64,000 bases of DNA from Amycolatopsis tolypomycina (GCF_900105945.1 NZ_FNSO01000004.1:2604001-2668000), one strand, 5' to 3'; positions 33,951 through 42,657 are shown, counted from the first letter of the stretch. Notes: generated from the letters alone by a model not told the origin. Made by a program: numbers and translations.

Positions 33951-33964
33951 TGGCACAAAGTCCT
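33951..33964. promoter_or_regulatory. DevR-like box before the phosphoribosyltransferase gene
   Basis: TGGCA-CAAA-GTCCT, or AGGAC-TTTG-TGCCA on the gene strand, lies 84-97 bp before the start at 33867. The centre TTTG-TGCC is shared with the box at 41962. Confidence 0.6.
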
Positions 33965-34090
33965 TCACGCGCTTCCGGAGTCGTCAGCGGCTCCGCCGGC
34001 ACCCCGGAAACCGCCCCGTCGTTGTCGCGCGCCGAACGTGGTGGCCGGTGCGGCGCGGTGGCGAACCGCGGTGGTGGTCGGGACGGGACG

Positions 34091-34104
34091 GGGACTTTCG
34101 GCTC
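34091..34104. promoter_or_regulatory. DevR-like box before the membrane-protein gene
   Basis: GGGAC-TTTC-GGCTC lies 62-75 bp before the ATG at 34166. It is 127 bp from the box serving the divergent phosphoribosyltransferase gene, so each divergent gene has its own site. Confidence 0.6.
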
Positions 34105-34165
34105 TCGCGGCGAAGGGTCGCCGGGCGCATCGTGGGTGGGCGACGAAGCCGAGGGGGATGGCGCC

Positions 34166-34942
34166 ATGGCAGTCCGGAAGCCGCCGGGATCCAGGGTTGG
34201 GAACAGCGAGCCGGCCGACGGCTCCGGGGACGTTCACCTCTGCCGGGCAGCGTTGCCGGTCGGGGTGGTGACGGCGTTGCTGGGCATGGTCGGCTTGGTG
34301 GCCGGGATTACGACACCGGCACGGTCCGGCGCCTTCTGCCGCGGCCCGTGCGTGGCCTACCCGTACACCGACGTGGCCGCGTTCGTGCCGCGGGACTACT
34401 GGTGGATGTATCCGGGACTCGCGTTGGCGCTGGTGGCCGTGGTGTTCGTGGTGTGCCTGGCCCGGTGGGCACCGTCCGGCCGCGGCGTCCTCGCCGTGGT
34501 GTCGGTGTGCTCGACCGCGATCGGCGCAGCGGTCCTCGTGGTCGACTACGGCGTCCAGCTCTCCGTTGTCCAGCCTGCTCTGCTGGCGCGGCAGACCGAC
34601 GGGCTGACGCTGTGGTCGCAGTACAACCCGCACGGCTTGTTCATCGCGCTGGAGAACATCGGCTACGCGCTGCTCGGCGGGGCGATGCTGCTCCTCGGTG
34701 TCGCGCTGGCGCAGCACCGGGCACGGGCGCCGCGGGTGGTCGGCCGGGTGCTCGGGATCGGTGGCGCGCTGAGCATCGCTCTGCTGGTGGTCCTCGTCTC
34801 GATCTACCGCGCGGACCTGGATGTCCCCTACGAGGTGGCCGCCGTCTCGGTCACCTGGCTCGTCCTCACCGTGACCGGCACGCTGGTCGCGGTCCATTCC
34901 GCCCGGACCAGGCGGTCCGCGGCCGGCTCGGAAGCGAGGTGA
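34166..34942 (+). CDS. Polytopic membrane protein of unknown function
   Basis: The 258-residue protein has about six transmembrane helices (VGVVTALLGMVGLVAGI, YPGLALALVAVVFVVCLA, VLAVVSVCSTAIGAAVLVV, ENIGYALLGGAMLLLGVAL, GIGGALSIALLVVLVS, SVTWLVLTVTGTLVAV) and a Cys pair in an outer loop (FCRGPC). I do not recognise the family. It is under a DevR-like box and overlaps the following broken ABC gene by GTGA, suggesting that it once was part of an exporter operon. Confidence 0.75.
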   Translation: MAVRKPPGSRVGNSEPADGSGDVHLCRAALPVGVVTALLGMVGLVAGITTPARSGAFCRGPCVAYPYTDVAAFVPRDYWWMYPGLALALVAVVFVVCLARWAPSGRGVLAVVSVCSTAIGAAVLVVDYGVQLSVVQPALLARQTDGLTLWSQYNPHGLFIALENIGYALLGGAMLLLGVALAQHRARAPRVVGRVLGIGGALSIALLVVLVSIYRADLDVPYEVAAVSVTWLVLTVTGTLVAVHSARTRRSAAGSEAR

Positions 34943-35470
34943 TCGGTATCGGCGCCGCGGAGCGGGTGAACGGGCTGCGCAAGCGACACGGCGACGTCGT
35001 GGCCGTGGACGACGTGAGCTTCGAACTGGGTGCGGGGGAGATCGTCGGCCTGCTCGGGCCGAACGGCCTCGGGAAGACGACGATCGTGGAGTGCGTGCAG
35101 GCCTGCGCCGGGCCGACCGCGGTGAGATCGACATCTTCGGCTCCGACCCTCGGCACGACGCGCCGAGGGTGCGCCGTCCGGTGGGTTGATCACTCTGTCC
35201 ACGGTCGGCTACGACGGCGTGCTGCCGCACGACCGGGCCGGCGTGGCGGCCGGGTTCCTGTTGATCACCGCCGCGTTCGCGGCGCTGGGCGCGTTCCTCG
35301 GCGTGACCTTGCCGACGGCCCGGGCCGCGCAGGGCCTGGGAGTGCTGCTGTTCTTCGTCTTCCTCATGCTCGGCGGGGCGGGCCCGCCGCGAGAGGTGCT
35401 GGCCGGCGCGATGTCCACGCTGGCCGACGCCGTTCCGTTGATCTACGCCAGTGCCGTCCTGCGGGATGAG
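34939..35470 (+). pseudogene. Broken ABC exporter cassette (ATPase start joined to permease end)
   Basis: A GTG overlapping the previous stop begins an ABC ATPase (VNGLRKRHGDVVAVDDVSF, Walker A GPNGLGKTT). It loses frame near 35110-35160, before the Q-loop, signature and Walker B. From 35186 another frame gives the C-terminal half of an ABC-2 permease (AGVAAGFLLITAAFAALGAF, GLGVLLFFVFLMLGGAGPP). Most of the ATPase and the permease start are deleted. An intact cassette of the same class is directly downstream in opposite orientation. Confidence 0.7.
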
Positions 35471-35485
35471 CGGTGTGCTTGCACC

Positions 35486-36643
35486 TCAGGCGGTCAGCGT
35501 GCGGTTCAGCCGCCACGAGGCCGCGGCCAGGAGAGCCGCCGCGAACGTGGCCAGCACCCCGAGGGGCAGGAGGATGTCGGCGAGGCCGCCACCGCGGGAA
35601 AGCAGCGTCGTCCACGCGTCGACCGCCCAGGCCTGCGGGGTGAGGTGGCCCAGCGCGCGCACCGCGTCCGGCACGATCTCCAGGGGCCACATGCAGCCGC
35701 CGAGCATGCCGAGGGCCACGCCGGACGTCGTGCCGAGCGCGGCCGCCTGTTCGGGCGTGCGGAAGAGCGTCCCGGCGAACATCCCGGCGCCGGTACCCAC
35801 CACCGCCCAGGTGAGGACCAGCGCCGCCGCGGCGACCGGGTCGCCCCAGCGCACGCCGAACAGCGCCGCGCCCGCCCCGACGATCAGTGCCGACTGCAGC
35901 AGCGCGAGGCCGAGGTAGTACAGCGACTCGCCGAGGATGATGTCGCGGGCGCGTACCGGCGCGGCCAGCACGCGGGTGTGGATCCCGAGCCGCCGGTTCT
36001 CCACCAGCGCCGCGCCGGCGGCGACCGAGTTGACGAAGACGAACAGCACCAGCATGGTCGGTGCGCTGTAGGTGAACCCGGCGGGCAGGATGTCGCTCGA
36101 ACCGTTCACCACTTCACCGGTCACCGGCACCACCGGCACCACGCGTTCCACCGCGGTGGCGAGCGGCAGGCGCCCGGCGAGGTCGCCACCGGCCTCCGCC
36201 GCGGCGAACGCTGCGGCCTGCACGGTTTTCGCGTGGCGGGCGACGGCGGCGGAGACCGCCTGCGACGCGGCTTGCCCGCTGCCGGTGAACCCGCCGGCCA
36301 GCAGGGGCAGCCGGATGTCCCGGCCACTCGCCAGCGTCTCGTCGAACTGCGCCGGGATGAGGAGAACGGCATCGACCTCGTTGCGGCGCAACGCGTCCCT
36401 CGCGGCCGGTTCGCCGTCGAACACAGTGGTCCGCAGTCCTCCCGCGGTGCCGAGGTCCCCCACGAGCCCGGCGGCGAGCGGGCCCGTCGCCGGGACGACG
36501 CCGAGCCGGGGCGTGCTCTGCCCGCCGACGGTCGCGCCGATCACGAGGATCACGACCAGCGGCAGCAGCACCATGAAGAAGGCGGCGACCCGGTCGCGCA
36601 GCATGCGTTTCAGGGAAGCGCCGGCGATGGTGAGAACGCTCAT
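35486..36643 (-). CDS. ABC-2 type permease
   Basis: The 385-residue protein has one N-terminal helix (VAAFFMVLLPLVVILVIGAT), a large extracytoplasmic loop of about 170 residues, and five C-terminal helices (APTMLVLFVFVNSVAAGAAL, LQSALIVGAGAALFG, VLTWAVVGTGAGMF). This is the ABC-2/YhgE-type exporter permease plan. It overlaps the upstream permease by ATGA and forms a heterodimer candidate with it. Substrate is unknown; drug, lipid or peptide export is possible. Confidence 0.85.
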   Translation of the reverse strand: MSVLTIAGASLKRMLRDRVAAFFMVLLPLVVILVIGATVGGQSTPRLGVVPATGPLAAGLVGDLGTAGGLRTTVFDGEPAARDALRRNEVDAVLLIPAQFDETLASGRDIRLPLLAGGFTGSGQAASQAVSAAVARHAKTVQAAAFAAAEAGGDLAGRLPLATAVERVVPVVPVTGEVVNGSSDILPAGFTYSAPTMLVLFVFVNSVAAGAALVENRRLGIHTRVLAAPVRARDIILGESLYYLGLALLQSALIVGAGAALFGVRWGDPVAAAALVLTWAVVGTGAGMFAGTLFRTPEQAAALGTTSGVALGMLGGCMWPLEIVPDAVRALGHLTPQAWAVDAWTTLLSRGGGLADILLPLGVLATFAAALLAAASWRLNRTLTA

Positions 36644-37797
36644 CGGCGTGCCTCCAGGTTCCGCAGGACACCGGTCAGGGCGGTGAGCGCCGCGCAGAAC
36701 GCGAGGATCGCCAGTACCGGCACGATCACACTGGTGCCAGGGGCACCGCCGGCCAGGTCGGTGAAGCCGCGCAGCGCCCAGCCGTTGGGGGTGAACAGCG
36801 CCACCGTGCGCACCAGCGGCGGCGCGGCGCCGGCGAACACGAAGTGCCCGCCGACGAGCACCAGCCCGAAGGTGAGCATCGCCGCGAGGCTGTCGGCCTG
36901 GCGCTCGGAGCGCGACACCGAGATGACGAACGCGGTCAGGCAGGCGACGCTCAGCGCGACGGCGAGGACCAACGCGGCGACGGCGGGCAGCGGTCCCCAG
37001 TCGGTGCCGAAGACGAGCGACGTGACCAGGTACACCGTGCCGAGCCCGGCGACGCTGTAGGCGAAAGTGGCGAGCGACTTGCCTGCCAGCACGGCCCACT
37101 GCCCGACCGGGGCGACGGCGATCCGGTCGAGGGTGCCGTCCCGCCGTTCGAGGAAGTACCCCCGCGCCGCGAACCCCATGGCGAAGAACAGGAAGAAGAT
37201 GCCCATCGCCGGGGCGAAGTAGCCGACACCGGAGATCGGGCGGGTGCCCGACGCCTGCCGGACGACCTGCTCGGGCAGCCGCAGCGCGGCCGCGCGGGCG
37301 GCGAGGTCGCCGGTGGGCGCGCCGGCGGCGACCGCGGTCGCCACGGACAGGCGGTCGGCGTCGAGCTGCGCGGCGAACGACTCCGCGACCGAGCGCACCA
37401 CCTGCCCGGCCACCGGGCCGTCCACAGTGGTCAGCACGGTCAGCGGTGGCGGGGTCCCGCCGTGGGCCGCGGCGGAGAAGCCGGCGGGGATCACCACGCC
37501 CGCGCCGGCGTCCCCGCGGTCCACCCGGGCACGGGCCTCGGCGGCGTCGGCCACCGGGGTCACGGTGAGCACCCCGGCGAGTTCGGGGCCGGTCAGGAAG
37601 GACGTGAAGGCCCGCGCGAGAACGCCGTGGTCCTCGTCGACGACGGCGACCTCGGCGTGGAAGGTTTCGGCACCGCCGAAGGCGATGCTGACCAGACCGG
37701 CGATCGCCAGCGGGGCCAGGAAGCCGAGCACCCAGGCGGACCGGTCCCGGGCGCGCTGACGCAGGTCCTTGGCGGCGATGACGAAGACGGGCCACAT
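36640..37797 (-). CDS. ABC-2 type permease
   Basis: The 385-residue permease has the same plan as its neighbour: an N-terminal helix (AWVLGFLAPLAIAGLVSIAF), a long outer loop, and C-terminal helices (YFAPAMGIFFLFFAMGFAAR, LGTVYLVTSLVF, LVLAVALSVACLTAFVISV). It is of equal length to the neighbour, consistent with duplication and a heterodimeric channel. It begins 3 bp after the ATPase stop. Confidence 0.85.
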   Translation of the reverse strand: MWPVFVIAAKDLRQRARDRSAWVLGFLAPLAIAGLVSIAFGGAETFHAEVAVVDEDHGVLARAFTSFLTGPELAGVLTVTPVADAAEARARVDRGDAGAGVVIPAGFSAAAHGGTPPPLTVLTTVDGPVAGQVVRSVAESFAAQLDADRLSVATAVAAGAPTGDLAARAAALRLPEQVVRQASGTRPISGVGYFAPAMGIFFLFFAMGFAARGYFLERRDGTLDRIAVAPVGQWAVLAGKSLATFAYSVAGLGTVYLVTSLVFGTDWGPLPAVAALVLAVALSVACLTAFVISVSRSERQADSLAAMLTFGLVLVGGHFVFAGAAPPLVRTVALFTPNGWALRGFTDLAGGAPGTSVIVPVLAILAFCAALTALTGVLRNLEARR

Positions 37798-37799
37798 GG

Positions 37800-38774
37800 T
37801 CAGTCCCGCAGCGCCGTGCCGGTGAGGTGCAGGAACACCGCTTCCAGGTCCGGTTCGGTCACCTCGGCCGACCGGACGACCGCACCCGCCCGCTCGGCCG
37901 CGGCGAGCGCGGCGGGCAGCAGCCGCCGTCCGCCATGCCCGAGCAGGTGCACCTCGGTCCCGGTGACGTCGGCGCCCTCGACACCGGGCAGGTCCCGGCA
38001 CAGCGCGGCGAACGCGGCGAGGTCGCCGGTCGCGGCCAGGGTGATCCGGTCCCGTTCGCCGAGCCGGTCGACCAGCTCGCGCCGGGTGCCTTCGGCGATC
38101 AGCCTGCCGTGGTCGATGATCCCGACCCGGTGGCAGAGCCGTTCGGCTTCGGCCATGTCGTGCGTGGTGTAGAGCACGGCCATCCCGCCCGCGCCGAAGC
38201 GGTGGACGCTCTCCATGATCGCGTGCCGGCTCTGCGGGTCCACGCCGACGGTCGGTTCGTCGAGCACCAGCAGCGTCGGCCGGTGCAGGAGCGCGGCGCC
38301 GATGTTGAGCCGGCGCCGCATGCCGCCGGAGAACGACTCCACCTTGTCCTTCGCCCGGTCCGCGAGCCCGATCAGGTCGAGGACCTCGTCGATCCGGGCC
38401 CGGAGCGCTTTGCCGCGCAGCCGGTACAGCCGTCCGAAGAAGGCGAGGTTTTCGCGAGCGGTCAGATCGGGGTACAGCGCGACGTCCTGGGGCACGTAAC
38501 CGATCAGGCCGCGCCCCGCGGTCGAGGCCGGGCTGACCGTCGCGCCACCGACGACGACGTGTCCGGCGTCGGCGCGCAGCAGGCCGCACACCAGCCGGAT
38601 GGTCGTCGTCTTGCCCGCGCCGTTCGGGCCGAGCAGCCCGTAGGTCTCGCCGGCCGAGACGGCGAAGGAGACGTCGTCGACGGCGGTCCGGTCGCCGAAG
38701 CGCTTGCTCAGCCCGCTCGCGGCCAGGACACCGGAGGTCGCGGTGTGGTCGGAGACTGCTGCCTGCTGCGTCAC
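37800..38774 (-). CDS. ABC transporter ATP-binding protein
   Basis: The 324-residue ATPase is of the DrrA/CcmA class: LSKRFGDRTAVDDVSFAVS, Walker A GPNGAGKTTTIR, Q-loop VPQDVALYPDLT, signature FSGGMRRRLNIGAA, Walker B LLVLDEPTVGVD, switch His TTHDM, and the usual C-terminal regulatory extension. It powers the two permeases that follow. The GTG start was chosen by length and homology, the ribosome site being weak. A DevR-like box sits 36-49 bp upstream. Confidence 0.9.
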   Translation of the reverse strand: MTQQAAVSDHTATSGVLAASGLSKRFGDRTAVDDVSFAVSAGETYGLLGPNGAGKTTTIRLVCGLLRADAGHVVVGGATVSPASTAGRGLIGYVPQDVALYPDLTARENLAFFGRLYRLRGKALRARIDEVLDLIGLADRAKDKVESFSGGMRRRLNIGAALLHRPTLLVLDEPTVGVDPQSRHAIMESVHRFGAGGMAVLYTTHDMAEAERLCHRVGIIDHGRLIAEGTRRELVDRLGERDRITLAATGDLAAFAALCRDLPGVEGADVTGTEVHLLGHGGRRLLPAALAAAERAGAVVRSAEVTEPDLEAVFLHLTGTALRD

Positions 38775-38809
38775 CGGTCCAGCATCGGCGCGGCGGCGCG
38801 AGCAGGGGA

Positions 38810-38823
38810 GGGCCGAAGGTCCG
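38810..38823. promoter_or_regulatory. DevR-like box before the ABC exporter operon
   Basis: GGGCC-GAAG-GTCCG, or CGGAC-CTTC-GGCCC on the gene strand, is 36-49 bp before the ATPase start. The core CTTC-GGCCC equals that of the hydrogenase box at 52808. Confidence 0.6.
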
Positions 38824-38923
38824 CGAGCCGGAGGACCGACGGTTCTGGCCGGCCCACGGGCCGCGGCGTCGACGCGGGCCACGGGGAACGAGTGAGGAGC
38901 CACGCAGGGCGACGACCGCCACC

Positions 38924-39459
38924 GTGGCCGCCGTGCTGCGGATCCGGCTGTTACTCGGGCCACAGGGCTCGTGCTCGCGGTGTCCTCCGCCGGGGCTGGC
39001 TCGGCCTGCTCGTGATCTCGGCGTCGCCGCCGCCCTGCTGCTCGGCCCGGTGGCCGGGGTGGTGGCCGACCGCCTGTCCCTGGAGACCACCTCCGGTGTC
39101 ACGCCGGTGGTCTCCGCGCTGGTTGCGGCCGCCTTGTCCGGCCTGGCGGCCCCGGACACCGTCGCGCCGTACCTGACGCCGCGACGTTCCTGCTGAACGC
39201 CGTCGTGGTCGCCTTCGCCGGAGCCGGCGTGGTGATCGGCGCCGCCCAGCGCTACGCCCGGTCCGTCGGCGACGGCGACGTGGCGTTCACGGTGCTGTTC
39301 GCGGCCCTGTTCACCGGGATGGCCTTGGGCGTCGCCGGCGTGTTCGCCGGCCTCCGTGCGCCACCGCCGGGGATCCCGGCCGACCGGCTGGTGCTGCTCG
39401 GCGCCGGCGGCCCTGTCAGGCTGGCCGGGCTGGCCGGCCTGCGGCTGATCGACGCGTGA
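38924..39459 (+). pseudogene. Frameshifted MFS-type transporter remnant
   Basis: Two frames joined by a one-base loss near 39182 encode a membrane protein: AAALLLGPVAGVVADRLS (the MFS loop 2-3 type motif), PVVSALVAAALSGLA, then TFLLNAVVVAFAGAGVVIGA and FAALFTGMALGVAGVFAGL. The 5' part is also scrambled (SCSRCPPPGLARPARD). It looks like an eroded MFS transporter of about half length. Confidence 0.55.
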
Positions 39460-39487
39460 GCGAAAGGCCCTTTCAGCTCCCCGGGCG

Positions 39488-39501
39488 GTGACTTCCGGCC
39501 C
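39488..39501 (+). promoter_or_regulatory. DevR-like box before the WS/DGAT gene
   Basis: GTGAC-TTCC-GGCCC is 37-50 bp before the ATG at 39538. In Mycobacterium tuberculosis the functional homologue tgs1 is also DosR-controlled. Confidence 0.65.
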
Positions 39502-39537
39502 TGTGCCGGTCCGGGATCGCCGAGGTCGGCTGGGGTG

Positions 39538-40884
39538 ATGAACCGGATCGATGTCGACCGCGCGAGTCCCACCGACCGCGCCTTCCTCGCGATGGGCACC
39601 GGCGACGGCGGGCCGGTGCAGTTCGGTGTCCTCCTGCTGCTCGGCCGGGCGGCCGGCCTCGACCTGGTCCGGGTACGGCAGCTCATCGGCGAACGCGTCC
39701 CGGCGGTCCCGCGCCTGCGTCGCCGGCTGGTGCCGGCACCGCGGGGCGGTGGCGGCCCGATCTGGGTCGACGACCCGGGTTTCGACGTCCGCCGGCACGT
39801 CCGGCCGGCGGTGTGCGCGCCGCCGGGGGATGGGCAAGCGGTGCTCGACACCGCGCTCTCGTTGGTTTCGGCGCCGCTGCCCCGGGACGCCCCGCCGTGG
39901 TCGGCGACTTTCCTCACCGGGCTGGCCGGCGGGGAAGCGGCGCTGGTCGTCGTGCTCGACCACGTGCTCGCGGACGGGGTCGGCGGCCTCGCCGTCCTGG
40001 CCCGGCTGGTCGACGGCGGCGCCGAGACGGCCGCGGTCCCGTACCCCCGCCCGTGGCCGGGTGCGGTGGCGCTGCGCCGGGAAGCCCTGGCCGGCCGGCT
40101 GCGGTCGGTGCGCCGGATCGGGCCGGCCGCGCGTGCTCTCTACGCGTCGACGGCGGCCGCCGGCGGGCTGCACCCGCCCCGCGCCACCCCCTGTTCGCTG
40201 CTCGGACCGGCGGGCTCCCGCCACCGCCTCGTGGTCGTCCGGGCCGAGCTCGCGCCGCTGCGGGCCGCCGCTCACCGGCACGAGGCCTCGGTGAACGACG
40301 CCGTCCTGGTCGCTGTGGCCGGGGCCCTCCACCGGTTGCTGCGGGCGCGGCACGAAGACGTCCGGACGTTCGCGATCGGCGTGCCGGTGTCCGGCCGGGC
40401 GGCGGCGGATGCCTCGCACCTCGGCAACGCGGTCAGCCCGCTGCTGGTCACCGTCCCGGGTACCGGCGACGTGGCCGGGCGGCTCGCCCTCGTCGCGGCC
40501 CGGGTCCGCGCCTCGAAAGCGGCCGCGACCGGGCCACCGCCGATCGCCGTGCTGGGCGCGCTGTTCCGGCCGCTGGCCGCGCTCGGCCTCTACCGGTGGT
40601 ACCTGGACCACCAGCGCCGGATGCACACGCTCGTCAGCCACGTGCGCGGACCGGCCGGGCCGGTGACGTTCGGCGGTGTCCCGATCGGCGAAGCGATTCC
40701 GCTCAGCGCCGGCGCCGGCGGGAACCTGACGGTGCTCTTCGAAGTGCTCTCCTACGCCGGGAACGTGGTGATCTCGGTGCTGGCCGACGCCGCCCGGTGT
40801 CCCGACCTCGGCGTGCTTGCCGACGGCTTGGCGGCGGAGCTGGACCTGGTGTGCCGAGAATCCCGCGAACAGAGGCCGAAATGA
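39538..40884 (+). CDS. Wax ester synthase/diacylglycerol acyltransferase (WS/DGAT)
   Basis: The 448-residue protein is of the WS/DGAT family that makes triacylglycerol or wax esters from acyl-CoA. N-terminal DRASPTDRAFLAM, the active-site region VVVLDHVLADGVGGL, SVNDAVLVAVAGAL and the C-terminal HTLVSHVRGPAGPVTFGG and LTVLFEVLSYAGNVVISV are typical. The usual HHxxxDG is DHVLADG here: the catalytic second His is kept but the first is Asp. Storage-lipid synthesis fits dormancy. GTG at 39535 is an alternative start. Confidence 0.88.
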   Translation: MNRIDVDRASPTDRAFLAMGTGDGGPVQFGVLLLLGRAAGLDLVRVRQLIGERVPAVPRLRRRLVPAPRGGGGPIWVDDPGFDVRRHVRPAVCAPPGDGQAVLDTALSLVSAPLPRDAPPWSATFLTGLAGGEAALVVVLDHVLADGVGGLAVLARLVDGGAETAAVPYPRPWPGAVALRREALAGRLRSVRRIGPAARALYASTAAAGGLHPPRATPCSLLGPAGSRHRLVVVRAELAPLRAAAHRHEASVNDAVLVAVAGALHRLLRARHEDVRTFAIGVPVSGRAAADASHLGNAVSPLLVTVPGTGDVAGRLALVAARVRASKAAATGPPPIAVLGALFRPLAALGLYRWYLDHQRRMHTLVSHVRGPAGPVTFGGVPIGEAIPLSAGAGGNLTVLFEVLSYAGNVVISVLADAARCPDLGVLADGLAAELDLVCRESREQRPK

Positions 40885-41351
40885 CGGCCGGCGTGCGAAC
40901 CCGCCGAACACCCGTCCGGCCCCGGCTCGCCGGGTACCTCGCCGGGGTGGTGGTCAACGGCGTTCTGCTCGCCCTGATCAACGGACAGCCCGGCTGGGCG
41001 GCCGTGCCGTTCCTGACGGCCGGGTTCTCCGCGGTAACCGGGGTCGTCGACCTCGCGCTGGTGACCGGCCTGATCACCGGCTACGTCCACCTGTGGCACG
41101 ACCCCGAGTGGCTCGTCACCGTCGACGGTCTCGTGACGACGGGTGCCGGTCTGGTCGCGCTCGTGCGGATCTGGCAGGTCTTTCCCCTCGACTTCGGCGC
41201 GACGCCGGTCGACTGGGCCGCGGCGGCCCGGGTCGTGCTGGCGGTCGGCATCGCCGGATCCGTGCTCGCGTTGATCGCCGGGCTGGTGAACCTGGTCCGG
41301 ACCGGCCTCCGCCGGCCGGCCGGCCCCGCGGGCGGTTCCTCCGGCGAGTGA
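40881..41351 (+). CDS. Small membrane protein coupled to WS/DGAT
   Basis: The 156-residue protein has four hydrophobic segments (RLAGYLAGVVVNGVLLALIN, VPFLTAGFSAVTGVVDLALV, TVDGLVTTGAGLVALVRIW, ARVVLAVGIAGSVLALIAGL). Its ATG overlaps the WS/DGAT stop (ATGA), so the two are co-translated. The family is not known to me. A role at the membrane site of lipid storage is possible from context only. Confidence 0.75.
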   Translation: MTAGVRTRRTPVRPRLAGYLAGVVVNGVLLALINGQPGWAAVPFLTAGFSAVTGVVDLALVTGLITGYVHLWHDPEWLVTVDGLVTTGAGLVALVRIWQVFPLDFGATPVDWAAAARVVLAVGIAGSVLALIAGLVNLVRTGLRRPAGPAGGSSGE

Positions 41352-41498
41352 AACGTGCGCCGGGGTGAAGCAGGCCCCGGCGGGCACGAGGACTCTCGAA
41401 AGCGGGCCTTTGCGTCCTCCCGTCGGCGTGCGGCGCACCGCTACGGTTCCCTCGACCGCTTGACCGCCGAGAACCACCGGACGCGTCCGAGGTGAGCC

Positions 41499-41843
41499 AT
41501 GACGACCAGCGCGATCCTCTTCCTCACGAGTGTCATCGCCGTCGTGCTCGCCGGCCTCGGGGTGGTTTGGTTGCTCGCGGGCAGCGGGGCCGGCCGACGG
41601 TCGCCGGCCCCGGCGGGCGCGGGGCGGCGAGTGGTGCGGAGGACGGCGGACGATGAGCCGGCCGGACCTCGGCTCGCCGCGGTTCGTCAGCTCCTTCTCG
41701 ACGAGCTGGAAAGCCGTGCCCCGGGGAGATTCCGGCGGTGGCTCGAGCGCGGCGCGATGGCCGGCCTCGATCCCGAGCCGTTCCTCGGCGCGGACCGCGG
41801 CGCCGTCGAGCCCGGACCCGGTGGCGCCGGCAGGCGGTGCTGA
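41499..41843 (+). CDS. Hypothetical protein with one N-terminal membrane helix
   Basis: The 114-residue protein starts with a membrane helix (AILFLTSVIAVVLAGLGVVW). A Pro/Arg/Gly-rich linker and a short helical region (RLAAVRQLLLDELESRAPGR) follow. GAGGTGAG precedes the ATG. No homologous family is known to me. A weak DevR-like site (41405-41419) lies at the usual distance but is not convincing. Confidence 0.6.
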   Translation: MTTSAILFLTSVIAVVLAGLGVVWLLAGSGAGRRSPAPAGAGRRVVRRTADDEPAGPRLAAVRQLLLDELESRAPGRFRRWLERGAMAGLDPEPFLGADRGAVEPGPGGAGRRC

Positions 41844-42123
41844 CGGGCGGGCGGCGACGTTCTTCCGCCCGTGGCGGCGCTCGGCTCGGGCTGGTTTGTT
41901 GCCGGCGGCGGAAACCGGGCTTCTGCCCGGTCGGAAAGGCCGCGCGGTTCGTTGGCCCGAAGGGACTTTGTGCCCTACTTGGCGGCCTCGGGGTGTTGCT
42001 CCACGAATTCCGATCTGTGCCGGAGTCCGGCGGTATCGGCTGCGAGCCGTGCGCGAAAAGTCCGGGCCGGTGATTCCGCCTTTTCTCGCGCCCGCGGGCG
42101 GCCCGATCCGAGAGGAGCGAACG
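41844..42123. other. Leader region of the LysM gene
   Basis: No gene is supported in these 280 bp. The region holds the strong DevR-like box at 41962. The box is 149-162 bp from the LysM start, farther than usual, which would imply an untranslated leader of about 100 bases. Confidence 0.5.
41962..41975 (+). promoter_or_regulatory. DevR-like box, strong
   Basis: GGGAC-TTTG-TGCCC resembles mycobacterial DosR sites of the GGGACTTTC-GGCCC kind, with the flanks GAA before and TAC after. It is upstream of the broken Gmad2-LysM gene. Confidence 0.65.
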
Positions 42124-42617
42124 GTGACGATCTACCTGGAGCAACCGGCAACGTACGACCTGGTGGGCACCACCATCCAGGTGGCCGGGGTGGCCGGCGG
42201 GGCCTTCGAGGCGAACTTCGGCTACCGCGTGCACGAGGGCCACGACGAGGTCACCGGCTCGTTCCTGGCCGGCGACGGCACCGGTGGGCACGGCCAGTTC
42301 CAGTTCACCACCGACGTCAGCGGCGCGGCCTTCAAGCTGGACCGGTTGTTCGTGGAGCTGTTCACACCTCGCCGAAAGACGGTACGGAGCTGGACAAGGT
42401 GGTCGTGCCGGTCGTCTTCGGCCCGCGGATCGTTCCGGGCTACCAGAGTTACCTGGAGCACATCGTGGTGTCCGGTGAGACGCTGTGGGGCATCGCCGCC
42501 AAGTACTACGGGTCCGGCAATCTCTACCACCGCTTGGTGGCGGCGAACCCGGGCACGATCCCGAATCCGAACGTCATCCACCCGGGTGACCTGATTCGCG
42601 TGCCGCAGGGAGCCTGA
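42124..42617 (+). pseudogene. Gmad2-LysM protein gene with a one-base frameshift
   Basis: The first 80 codons (VTIYLEQPATYDLVGTTIQV, FEANFGYRVHEGHDEVTGSF) form a Gmad2-type immunoglobulin-like domain of spore-germination-type proteins. From 42363 the match continues in another frame (HTSPKDGTELDKVVVPVVFG) into a LysM domain (HIVVSGETLWGIAAKYYG, NPNVIHPGDLIRVPQG). Adding one C near 42363 would restore a protein of about 165 residues. This is either a real mutation or a sequence error. Ribosome site GAGGAG and the upstream DevR-like box are intact. Confidence 0.75.
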
Positions 42618-42637
42618 ACGTCCCGGGCCGGCCGTCA

Positions 42638-42657
42638 CCGCGGGCGGCTCTCTCACC
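42638..42657. repeat. 20-bp element, copy 2 (see 30648)
   Basis: CCGCGGGCGGCTCTCTCACC lies 20 bp after the LysM stop and matches the copy at 30648-30667 in 18 of 20 positions. Confidence 0.4.

Noticed and set aside
41361..41419. GTGAA-GCAG-GCCCC and GGGCC-TTTG-CGTCC before the gene at 41499
   Set aside because: Each has an imperfect arm at a key base; too weak to report as a box.
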